NCBI RefSeq assembly: GCF_002929705.1 | Contig: NZ_PJIN01000004.1 | Location: 124,001 to 188,000 of the forward strand | Length of the DNA: 64,000 bases | Reading direction: 5' to 3' | Source: Arthrobacter sp. N199823 | Lineage (GTDB): Bacteria > Actinomycetota > Actinomycetes > Actinomycetales > Micrococcaceae | Shown: one piece after another, positions 8,576-15,947 of the stretch | How positions within the stretch are numbered: position 1 is the stretch's first letter | Layout of the letters: each line of letters begins with the position of its first letter | Program-made: the position numbers and the translations under genes | The notes under the pieces: model-generated | What the model saw: only the letters and a program-made list of their open reading frames with translations | Databases searched by the model: none | What the model was told of the DNA's origin: nothing

Positions 8576-9118
8576 GTGTTTAATACGTGCCAGCTCAATG
8601 AAAATGTCGTCATGCGTTTGCTGCGCCCCCGTGATGCCGGAGCACTCACCTCTGCTTATACGCGCAATCGTGAGTACTTGGCACCGTGGGAGCCTGTCCG
8701 TCCAGAGGAGTATTACTCCAAAGCGTGGCAGGCCGCGGATATCGCCAATCGTCTAGTTGCGGTAGAAACCGGAGCCGGTTATCCCCTTGGATTGTTCGCT
8801 GGCGATGTGCTGGTGGGCCGGTTTAACGTGGCCGGGATCGTGCGCGGCCCCTTTCAAAGTGCCGGGCTGGGTTACTGGGTAGACGGCCAGTATGCAGGCC
8901 GTGGGCTGGCTTCGGCTGCCGTCCGAGCGATAGTTGAAACGGCCCGTGCCGACCTCGGACTGCACCGAATAGAAGCGAGCACTCTCCTTCATAATGTGGG
9001 CTCACAACGAGTGCTGTTGAAAGCGGGATTCCAGCAAATCGGGATGGCTCCCCGGTACTTGCACATTGCCGGGGAATGGCAAGATCACAACCTTTACCAA
9101 ATTGTCCTCCACGACTAG
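8576..9118 (+). CDS. GNAT acetyltransferase, RimJ/RimL-like
   Basis: A 180-residue protein of the RimJ/RimL subgroup (N-terminal protein alanine acetyltransferases and relatives). Hallmarks are MRLLRPRDAGALTSAYTRNR near the N-terminus, GLGYWVDGQYAGRGLASAAV for acetyl-CoA binding and HRIEASTLLHNVGSQRVLLK, then AGFQQIG. The start is GTG at 8576. The stop overlaps by four bases the end of the convergent GNAT gene. Confidence 0.8.
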   Translation: MFNTCQLNENVVMRLLRPRDAGALTSAYTRNREYLAPWEPVRPEEYYSKAWQAADIANRLVAVETGAGYPLGLFAGDVLVGRFNVAGIVRGPFQSAGLGYWVDGQYAGRGLASAAVRAIVETARADLGLHRIEASTLLHNVGSQRVLLKAGFQQIGMAPRYLHIAGEWQDHNLYQIVLHD

Positions 9119-9654
9119 ACCAGGCAGAATTCTGATTCCAGTTCGGTTTGGTTGGCGAACAAGTTCTTCTTCATCGCGTAGTTGGTAAGCCGTACGCCGC
9201 CCAGGACAGGATGTTGTTCCGCCTGGACGACGAATCCGAAGCGCTCAAAAAAGGGCCGGGCCGTGATGCTGACATTGGCCGATAGCTCCGCTAGGAGCCC
9301 GGCACGCGCTTGTGCCTCCACATGGGTCAGGAGGTGGCGTGCCACCCCGAGGCGTAGGAAGCGCGGGGCCACGAACATCATGTCGATATACCCCTGAGGG
9401 TCCACGTCGGAGAAGCCGGCTGGCTCCTTATTCACAGTCGCCACGTAACTGTTACGCCTTTGCATTGCGGCGTGCCACGTGGACAGCTCTCGGTCTTCTG
9501 GCCGCGCCCACGCCTGAATCTGCTCAGGCGAGTAGTCGTCCGCTGCTGTCTCGGTTACTGCTGCATGGAAGATGGACAGGGTATCTGCAGCATCGTTGAG
9601 ACTGTACGGGTGAATGGCAATGATTGGCCTATTGATGCTTGTTTTCACGCTCAC
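9115..9654 (-). CDS. GNAT-family N-acetyltransferase
   Basis: A 179-residue GNAT. The GTG at 9654 is chosen because GGGAGG lies eight bases upstream; the frame stays open to 9699. Domain features are YVATVNKEPAGFSDVDPQGY and IDMMFVAPRFLRLGVARHLL, with VSITARPFFERFGFVVQAEQ at the end. It resembles YafP/ElaA-like small acetyltransferases. The oxidoreductase gene upstream on the same strand ends at 9701, so the two are probably co-transcribed. Confidence 0.78.
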   Translation of the reverse strand: MSVKTSINRPIIAIHPYSLNDAADTLSIFHAAVTETAADDYSPEQIQAWARPEDRELSTWHAAMQRRNSYVATVNKEPAGFSDVDPQGYIDMMFVAPRFLRLGVARHLLTHVEAQARAGLLAELSANVSITARPFFERFGFVVQAEQHPVLGGVRLTNYAMKKNLFANQTELESEFCLV

Positions 9655-9700
9655 AGAACTAGCCTCCCACGTCCAATGGTCAGGGGGAGGGCGGGGCACT

Positions 9701-10417
9701 TCAGAAGGCGCGTTCGGCGACGTTCACATGAGTCGCGGAATCCAGAGCGGCTTTGACCTGCTCCGCCGACGTCGGGCTTGGAATCGAGGAAAGCAATTGG
9801 TCATCCGGCGTGCTCTGGTCCGCGAGATAGGTGCGCGTGTAGCCTGCGGACTCAGGTTCAAACTTCCACGTCTCCGATAGCGTACCTGCATCCAAGGTGT
9901 CGAACCCAAGGCGCTCAATGATTGCCGCCGCCTCACTTTTAGCCTGAATATCATTAGACGCAATGGGAAGCACCGATCGATCTGGACTATCGCTGGTGCG
10001 GGAAAGAAGGGGGATGTGGTGTGCCAAGATGTTGCCGAAAGCTTTTACATAGCGTGCTCCATCAAGCCATCTTGCGACCAACTCGCTTGTGGTCACGGTT
10101 CCGGTGTCGAGGTCTGCAATGCGGCCATCTCGGAAGGGGTAGTAGTTGCTGGTGTCCAAGACAAGCTTGCCGCCCAGTAATCCGGTTGGCAGATCCTTGA
10201 CAGCGGTTAGCGGAATGGAAAGCACAATTGCGTCTCCGGAATTGGCTGCTTCTTCCACCGTGCCAGCTGGAGCCAGTGGTCCGAGTTCAGTAATGAGTGC
10301 TTGAAGCGATTCCACGCCTCGGGAGTTCGCAATGACCACGTTCATATTAGCTGCAACCGCTAATCGAGCGATTGCTGATCCGATGTTCCCGCTTCCGATG
10401 ATTCCAAGCGTTGACAT
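9701..10417 (-). CDS. NAD(P)-binding oxidoreductase, F420-dependent NADP reductase family
   Basis: A 238-residue protein with an N-terminal Rossmann nucleotide fold: MSTLGIIGSGNIGSAIARLA gives the GxGxxG motif, and IVLSIPLTAVKDLP and LVLDTSNYYP complete the fold. The middle, GARYVKAFGNILAHHI, matches the NpdG/COG2085 family (coenzyme F420-dependent NADP+ reductase or related NADP-binding proteins). Strong start context GAAAGGACGAGGA before ATG. Whether the partner is F420 cannot be told. Confidence 0.8.
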   Translation of the reverse strand: MSTLGIIGSGNIGSAIARLAVAANMNVVIANSRGVESLQALITELGPLAPAGTVEEAANSGDAIVLSIPLTAVKDLPTGLLGGKLVLDTSNYYPFRDGRIADLDTGTVTTSELVARWLDGARYVKAFGNILAHHIPLLSRTSDSPDRSVLPIASNDIQAKSEAAAIIERLGFDTLDAGTLSETWKFEPESAGYTRTYLADQSTPDDQLLSSIPSPTSAEQVKAALDSATHVNVAERAF

Positions 10418-10570
10418 TCCTCGTCCTTTCGATGCAGTTCAGTAGTCCGGGTGCCAGTAGTTGTGTTGGCAGCTGCCGACACTAAACCGAACCTCCATCG
10501 GTGCAGCAAAATTCCCATGTTGGCACGCTGATTCGTCCGTCGGCATCGGCCAGCGCGGACGAGTCGGCTT

Positions 10571-11056
10571 TCAAATGTCCTTGAGTAGCCATCGTTCGAT
10601 TCGACCGGAAGATTCGTCGAATTTCATCTGTTCGGTGCCGAGAAATCCTTGCCTCTCGTAGACGCTGAGGGCACGGTCATTGTCAGCGATCACCCATAGC
10701 CCCAGAGCTGCCATTCCGACGGTGCGGGCATAGTCTTCCGCGCCGACGAGCAAGGTACTTGCCACTCCGCGTCCCCACGAAGCTGGATCCACTGCCAGGT
10801 AAAAGATTTCCAGGTATTCATTAAGAGGGGCAAAAAGTGTGAAACCCACGTATGCGTCGCCTTGCTTGGCAAGGACTAGCTTGGCTCCGGCCACAGTCAA
10901 ACGCCGTTGAATCCCGGAAATTTTCTCCTCACCTGTTACCGGCGCCGGGCGTAAGTCGCGCAGTGCGGTAGCGCGCGCCCAAATCAATGCGGCCTCCCTG
11001 ACCACAGTTGGGTCATGGCTCGCGGCAAGCTGCACTTCATCATCAATGCTATTCAC
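10571..11056 (-). CDS. GNAT-family N-acetyltransferase
   Basis: A 161-residue GNAT starting at GTG 11056. Core motifs are LEIFYLAVDPASWGRGVAST (acetyl-CoA loop, residues about 84-103) and LGLWVIADNDRALSVYERQG (helix 4). Substrate unknown. The 153-bp gap to the oxidoreductase gene downstream argues for its own transcript. Confidence 0.8.
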   Translation of the reverse strand: MNSIDDEVQLAASHDPTVVREAALIWARATALRDLRPAPVTGEEKISGIQRRLTVAGAKLVLAKQGDAYVGFTLFAPLNEYLEIFYLAVDPASWGRGVASTLLVGAEDYARTVGMAALGLWVIADNDRALSVYERQGFLGTEQMKFDESSGRIERWLLKDI

Positions 11057-11111
11057 CCCAACATCGTGCCATAGCGTCCGCTCCTCGTCTGCGGACGCTG
11101 ACCGGATCTGT

Positions 11112-11624
11112 CTACCGGGACGTTACTTTTGATGGCGAATCGTCAGCTCTAGGTCTGCGCGCCAGGATGGCGAGGATAGCCAGGACCAGTGCAGCAGATA
11201 ACGCAATGAATCCGGAAATGGCCAGTGGCCCCGCCAATCCGTCGTGGTACGCGAAGCCGTCCTCGACGGCGACCACATGGGACACAGCGTTTCCGATGAC
11301 CGCAACGGGATACAGCGAAAGAACAGCGCCCACCCCGTAGGCGCAAAGAGCGCGTACCGGAATCCAAGCCGCACCTCGTAAACACAGCCAGACGGTGATG
11401 ATGACTGCGCAGGACCATAGGACTAGAGCAAAGATATTGCCAAGATTCGACCCTGTCTGGAACAACATATAGGCAGTCCACGTGTCGACGCCGGCATTGC
11501 TCGGAGCAATCAGAAAAATTGAAATGAACCCAATTAACCAGGACACTCCACCTGCCGCAGGGATTGTCCATGACCACCGAGGATAGGCGGTTATCGTCCG
11601 TGCTGGATGGCTAGGATTCTTCAT
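11112..11624 (-). CDS. Membrane protein, unknown function
   Basis: A 170-residue protein with about five hydrophobic helices between residues 20 and 155 and a short basic C-terminal tail. The ATG at 11624 (MKNPSHPA) is chosen over the one at 11633. No recognised family. Lies 55 bp upstream of the GNAT gene on the same strand. Confidence 0.6.
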   Translation of the reverse strand: MKNPSHPARTITAYPRWSWTIPAAGGVSWLIGFISIFLIAPSNAGVDTWTAYMLFQTGSNLGNIFALVLWSCAVIITVWLCLRGAAWIPVRALCAYGVGAVLSLYPVAVIGNAVSHVVAVEDGFAYHDGLAGPLAISGFIALSAALVLAILAILARRPRADDSPSKVTSR

Positions 11625-11633
11625 GGCTCTCAC

Positions 11634-12058
11634 ACTAGCCCGAGTGCAATGAGATTTTGAGTTCCCAGTTGGCTACTTCAGAGGCCCAATCCGGTGGGGG
11701 AGCATCACCCCTAGAAACGTCCCGAACGGGGTATTCCGAACAGAGATCCGGGGGTATGACTGCCTGGGGAGTGGTGCCGGTCCCGAGGTTGACGACGCTG
11801 GCGACCGTTGCCGTGTCACCGTGACCACCCACGAAAACACCGCCGCCGCCCGCGGGTGCAGGCCTCGGCGACATGTACGCCGTCGACCTCGATCTGCACT
11901 GTCCGGACAATGCCTTGGGCACACAGGTAAATCTGGCCAAAGCTGGTGTCACGGGAACGTCCTACTGAACCTTGGCTAAGCCGGCCGACACCTGCTTCAG
12001 CTATTGCTGCGGAACTCCACGGGTGTGAGAAAGAGCAAAAGTAGTCGGCTAGGATCTT
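11634..12058. other. 425-bp stretch with no confident gene; possible decayed ORF on minus strand
   Basis: No intact gene is visible. On the minus strand one frame (about 11990-11850) gives DTSFGQIYLCAQGIVRTVQI and a second (about 11870-11638) gives VFVGGHGDTATVASVVNLGT with a protein-like continuation to a stop near 11635. The two could be halves of one frameshifted gene, but I do not recognise the product. Confidence 0.35.
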
Positions 12059-12061
12059 GTG

Positions 12062-12580
12062 ATGGCTACCCTCATGACCCCCAATGTAGATTTCCACTCC
12101 TCCTGGCTGGAGGCTGCCGTTGAATTTGATGGCGTCCACCGGGATGGTGGCGGTGGTGAGGATTGGTCATTGGATGACCTTCGGGATCCGCTGCACTTCG
12201 AGCGATTCGTTGACGAACTTCTTGTAGCCGCACTACCCGAGAGCCCACGGAAGCCTGGCTATGTGACGTGTACCTATCTATGGATCGTTGAAGCAGATGT
12301 GGTGCTTGGTTCCCTAGCCATCCGCCATGAGCTCAATGATTTCTTGCTGAATGAAGGCGGGCATATTGGATACAGTGTGCGGCCATCCGCGCGCCGCCAA
12401 GGTCACGCGGCCCAGGCATTGAACGACGCCTTGCCGATGGCCCACGATCTGGGGATTTCCCAGGTTTTGGTCACCTGCGATGAGGACAATGCCGGTTCCC
12501 GGGCCACTATTGAAAAGAATGGCGGCGTCTACGAGGACAGCCGAAAAGGTAAGCGGCGCTACTGGATCAACAACCGCTAA
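12062..12580 (+). CDS. GNAT-family N-acetyltransferase
   Basis: A 172-residue GNAT with GGHIGYSVRPSARRQGHAAQ in the acetyl-CoA loop and VLVTCDEDNAGSRATIEKNG at helix 4, followed by a C-terminal RRYWI strand. This pattern is common in predicted acetyltransferases of the COG3981 type. The start may be ATG 12062 or GTG 12059. Confidence 0.8.
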   Translation: MATLMTPNVDFHSSWLEAAVEFDGVHRDGGGGEDWSLDDLRDPLHFERFVDELLVAALPESPRKPGYVTCTYLWIVEADVVLGSLAIRHELNDFLLNEGGHIGYSVRPSARRQGHAAQALNDALPMAHDLGISQVLVTCDEDNAGSRATIEKNGGVYEDSRKGKRRYWINNR

Positions 12581-12663
12581 TTTATTGTCCTCCTTGCCAA
12601 AAATCACTCATAGTTCCCGGCAGCAGCCCTAACCATGAGCCAGTCGTAACGCTCAAAAGTGTG

Positions 12664-13119
12664 TCAGAGCTGTCGGCTCCAAGCGACTTCACGTCCGAGC
12701 TGCCCAGTTTCTGTAAACAATTGAACTTGGTGTGTTGAGGCAAGTGCATCCGCAAGATCCTTCGTCGCAGCCAGCGTGAACCCGACTTTCTGCCAGAACG
12801 GGCCAGACCTGCGGCTAAACAGCCAAGCCTGTTTGGCGCCAGCCTCGACAGCTCGTTCCATCGCGAATTGGGCAAGTTCCAGCCCAATTCCTACCTTACG
12901 ACGAGCCGGATCAACGGCAACGCTTCGGATAAGGGCATGCTCGCCGTCGACGCTGCTTTCATATCCAGTCGTGGCGAAGATGTGTCCCTCCGTTTCATCC
13001 CGCGAAATCCACAAGTGCACCGAGGCTGAATCGAGTCCACTTAACGTGAGGTCAGCGATACCCAGGAACTCTGAAATCTCGGCCATATCGGTACCGGTTG
13101 CGCGTGCAAGCTTGATCAT
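12664..13119 (-). CDS. GNAT acetyltransferase, ArsN2-like
   Basis: A 151-residue GNAT with HALIRSVAVDPARRKVGIGL and AWLFSRRSGPFWQKVGF. The arrangement resembles ArsN2-type acetyltransferases, but no arsenic gene is nearby, so only the fold is assigned. The ATG at 13119 follows a region without coding signal (13120-13338, 219 bp, in which I see nothing). Confidence 0.7.
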   Translation of the reverse strand: MIKLARATGTDMAEISEFLGIADLTLSGLDSASVHLWISRDETEGHIFATTGYESSVDGEHALIRSVAVDPARRKVGIGLELAQFAMERAVEAGAKQAWLFSRRSGPFWQKVGFTLAATKDLADALASTHQVQLFTETGQLGREVAWSRQL

Positions 13120-13338
13120 GCGTCAACGGTATCCACCCTGTGTCGGAAACTCGAAATCTGCAGGAAGCGGCCGCAATCGATCGAGTACTCCTCATTCAAG
13201 GAACCCTCACCGGGCGAAAAAAGCGGTTGGTTGCCAAGGTGACCGGAATTGGCAAGAGGTGAGCAGCTCATTGGAAAGCTAACGTCACAACGCTGTCGGA
13301 GCTGTCGCCAATCCTGACCGGGACAGGATTTCGTCGAC

Positions 13339-13779
13339 CTAGGCTTGCTCTGCCAACCGTTTGATCCTGACGATCGCTTCCGACCACATGTCGCGCATGT
13401 CGTCGGCCCATTCGTCAGGCACCTCGAGCTCGACGACGAGGGTCGTCACCCCGTCGGTCTCGCTGAACGAGTAGCTCTCGTGTAGCCCGACGGCTGGCCC
13501 TTCGCGGTTCTCGACGCCTTTCTGAATATCGCCGAGATAGCGGATCAACAGGAACTCGTGGGTCCGGTTCTCGATAATGGAGCCGAGGAGACCGCTCGCC
13601 GTGCCGTCGTCGTTCGGACCGAGGAAGCGGATCTCGTCGCCCTCGTTCCAGCCGCCCTCGTAGGTCGACCCCTCGTTGAAAGCACCTGTCCATTCGCGGT
13701 ATGTGTCAAGGTCGAGCATGACGTTCCAGACGTGCTGCGCAGGAGCGTTGACATCGACGCTGAATAGAAGATTTTCCAT
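13339..13779 (-). CDS. SRPBCC (START-like) domain protein
   Basis: A 146-residue SRPBCC fold protein. Features are the opening strand FSVDVNAPAQHVWNVMLDLD, the following EWTGAF, a central GDEIRFLG strand and a C-terminal amphipathic helix (WADDMRDMWSEAIVRIKRLA). The ATG at 13779 starts exactly at the domain; the longer frame to 13851 adds no recognisable sequence. It is rich in GTC/CTC codons compared with neighbours and lies next to a transposon relic, so it may be acquired. Ligand unknown. Confidence 0.75.
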   Translation of the reverse strand: MENLLFSVDVNAPAQHVWNVMLDLDTYREWTGAFNEGSTYEGGWNEGDEIRFLGPNDDGTASGLLGSIIENRTHEFLLIRYLGDIQKGVENREGPAVGLHESYSFSETDGVTTLVVELEVPDEWADDMRDMWSEAIVRIKRLAEQA

Positions 13780-13949
13780 GGTCAATTGTAGGCCGAGGCG
13801 CCCTGACGGCTCAAGGACCACGTACAGGGCCGGTTCGTCTACGAGACCCACAACTCCGCGGTGTGGATTGAAGCGATCGTAATCTGCACAGCGGTATTAG
13901 CTATCGCTGTCTGGTACACGATTCCAAATGGATGACGACGCCCGTCACG

Positions 13950-14140
13950 TCGGGCCGAAAACTTGCCTTCCCAAAGATCTCACCAACCATGTCCACGGGA
14001 TGAAACTGTCATTTGGCCACCGTTAGTTCGCCAGCTGCGGTCAGGGGAGCGAGATCTCAGTCAATTCCAGAGAGGCTGTAGGTCACGCCTCGGAAGGAAA
14101 CACAATCGCTGATGCGTATTGCTGCGCTGCCGTTGTTCAT
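13950..14140 (-). pseudogene. TnsB-like transposase N-terminal fragment (relic)
   Basis: From the ATG at 14140 the frame reads MNNGSAAIRISDCVSFRGVT, then YSLSGID, a stop, DLAPLTAAGELTVAK and another stop. The opening resembles the N-terminus of actinobacterial TnsB-like (Mu/rve-type) transposases. The ATG overlaps the stop of the TnsA-like relic (ATGA), as in intact tnsAB operons. The catalytic DDE part is absent. The left boundary is approximate. Confidence 0.5.
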
Positions 14141-14740
14141 GGTGTCTCGACCATGTTGACAAAGCTCTCCAGACGCAGGGGAGAGACCATCAAATCACCA
14201 GCTATTTGATGTGGCCATATCAGGTGGAGCACGGTTGGGCGGACGCAGATCGGATCACCAATGGCACCGGCAAGTTCACTGATGGATTCTGATCCTGCGG
14301 CGTTTAGCCGCACAAGTATGGCGGTAGCCGGCGATCCAGCGCAGGTTGGCGTCGTAGAGTGATTTCAACTCGGCGAGTAGCTGATAGCTCCAGCCCACTG
14401 ATGCGCAAAGCTTGGCCGTGGCATCAAAGACGTCCTCGTGGGCGGGTTTGACCAGGGCGTCGGGACGGACGTCTATAACAACGCCGATGCCATCAACTTG
14501 CCGGACAAAGTAGTCAGGTGCGTGGGTCATCTGGGGGAGTGCTGCTGGAAGAGCAATCCTGAAGGGTTGCGAGGCCACGCCTACTACGTCTGGATCAAAG
14601 CCGAATCGCATCAGCTGGTCACGTTCGCACCAATACTCGAATCCGACATGGAGCTGGTTCGTGGCACACCACCACAGTCCCGCAAAATTATGTTGTCACT
14701 TGTAAGCTGCGGGACGTCGGATCTGGTGAGAGTGCTCCTA
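14137..14740 (-). pseudogene. TnsA-like heteromeric transposase endonuclease subunit, degraded
   Basis: Reading right to left: RRPAAYK, stop TGA at 14698-14696, QHNFAGLWWCATNQLHVGFE, YWCERDQLM, FGFDPDVVGVASQPFRI, HAPDYFVRQVDGIGVVIDVR, ANLRWIAGYRH, then a frameshift near 14280, then GAIGDPICVRPTVLHLIWPH ending at TGA 14139-14137. This follows the TnsA endonuclease-like proteins of actinobacterial Tn7-like elements over their whole length. At least one nonsense codon and one frameshift make it inactive. The HAPDYFVR, VIDVR pattern carries the presumed nuclease core. Confidence 0.75.
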
Positions 14741-14936
14741 GGGGATCATGCAAGAGTCGGCAAGATGACTGGTGATGGGGGCAGAGGAGAATTGCGCCCT
14801 GAAGTTCAAGGGCCTGCAGGAACTGCGTGTCCGGCGTTGGCTTCGGACACCATCAAACGGCGTCCCATGCTTCAACTTAGATGACAAGAGACAAAGAGAC
14901 AGGAAAGTAGCCCCTTCTGAGACCCAGATTCACTTT

Positions 14937-14965
14937 ACTTGACATAATGTAGATTATCGGCGCAA
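14937..14965 (-). other. dif-like XerC/XerD recombination site
   Basis: On the minus strand the site reads left arm GCGCCGATAA, centre TCTACA, right arm TTATGTCAAGT. The right arm agrees with the E. coli dif XerD arm (TTATGTTAAAT) at 9 of 11 positions; the left arm keeps the ATAA end and the GCGC core; and the whole agrees with the actinobacterial dif form as I remember it (CGATAAT, ACATTATGTCAAGT). It lies in non-coding DNA. It marks the chromosome terminus, unless it belongs to an integrated element that uses Xer. Confidence 0.75.
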
Positions 14966-15137
14966 TGGGAAGCGATCTAAAAGTAGCGATTTGGGCACGT
15001 TTCGCGAGTGCCAAATCATCATCTCATTGCGTATTGCGTGCTGCTGCCTCGCGACATCGAGGCGTGGTCCGGGGTTTCTGGATTGAGGATCCACGGCAGC
15101 CTTATCTTTCGCAATGGAAATACTGTCAGTTGTACAT

Positions 15138-15174
15138 TTATCTGTCAGAATCCGCCAGTGATTCTGACAGATAA
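15138..15174. repeat. Perfect 15-bp inverted repeat at the end of the hydrolase gene
   Basis: Arms TTATCTGTCAGAATC (15138-15152) and GATTCTGACAGATAA (15160-15174) are separated by seven bases. The repeat encodes the last residues and the TAA stop of the minus-strand hydrolase. It may act as a terminator stem (no T-tract follows) or be the end of a mobile element that replaced the original C-terminus. Confidence 0.7.
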
Positions 15175-15947
15175 CCCTGGAGAACCTCTATCCAATGCTC
15201 ACACTGGTCAAGATGGGCATCGTGGCCCGCGCCGAGTAAATCAACGCGAAGCGTCCCGGGCCTGCTCCCGACAAATGCCACCTTCTGTTCCTCGGAAAAC
15301 ATGCCCTTGCCGCCGTACACAACTAGGGATTGCGCCTGCACTGCCGCCCATTCCTGCCACCGCGGCACCATTACGTGACGGATGCAGGACTCCATGATGT
15401 CGGCATCGAATCGGGGCCACAGCCCGTCTTCCTTGAGTTCCAAGGCTGCAACCCATGCATCAACAATGGGAGACTCCCCCAGAAACTCCCGGGCTGCCGC
15501 CGCGTCGGCAAACGGAACCGGCCAGCTGGCAAAGTACCGGCCCAAGGCAGCAGCGTCATCGGAAGTACCCGAGCCGGCATCGCCCTCCAGCACAACCAGC
15601 AACCCAACCAGGTCCGGCCGGGCCGCAGCCACCAGCATGGCCGTATGGGCGCCCATCGACTGTCCCACCAGATGCACCGGCTGCCCAGGACTCACGTGTT
15701 CCACCAAGGCAACAACATCCTGCACAAACGCCTCACGCGAGACATCGGCAGGTCGCCTGGTGCTGCGACCGTGCCCGCGCTGGTCGAGGGCAACGACCCG
15801 AAAGTCGGCAGAAAGCGCGTTCATCGTGGGGACAAACTCCCCCGCTTCCCCCGCCAGGCCGTGCAGAATCACAACCACGGGACCGGAGCCGCCAGTCAGA
15901 TAGGCCAGCTCAACGGATCCGCGAACCATCGAACATCGTTCGAACAT
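15138..15947 (-). CDS. Alpha/beta hydrolase
   Basis: A 269-residue alpha/beta-fold hydrolase. The oxyanion segment is ILHGLAGEAGEF, the second motif is ALDQRGHGRS, the nucleophile elbow is LVGQSMGAHT (Ser near residue 96) and the C-terminal histidine lies in GAGHDAHLD. The start ATG at 15947 overlaps the upstream UvrA-like stop as TGATG. The last residues (SDSDR-like, SLADSDR) lie inside a perfect inverted repeat. Likely an esterase or lactonase; substrate unknown. Confidence 0.82.
   Translation of the reverse strand: MFERCSMVRGSVELAYLTGGSGPVVVILHGLAGEAGEFVPTMNALSADFRVVALDQRGHGRSTRRPADVSREAFVQDVVALVEHVSPGQPVHLVGQSMGAHTAMLVAAARPDLVGLLVVLEGDAGSGTSDDAAALGRYFASWPVPFADAAAAREFLGESPIVDAWVAALELKEDGLWPRFDADIMESCIRHVMVPRWQEWAAVQAQSLVVYGGKGMFSEEQKVAFVGSRPGTLRVDLLGAGHDAHLDQCEHWIEVLQGYLSESLADSDR

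Noticed and set aside
13850-13950. Continuation of the TnsB-like fragment toward the SRPBCC gene
   Set aside because: The translation there no longer resembles TnsB; the relic ends earlier, so the boundary was set near 13950.
14438-14884. 148-residue plus-strand ORF across the TnsA relic
   Set aside because: It is the antisense of the relic; the TnsA motifs explain the minus strand.
14939-14944. TTGACA as a -35 promoter element
   Set aside because: It lies inside the dif-like site and no -10 hexamer stands at the right distance.
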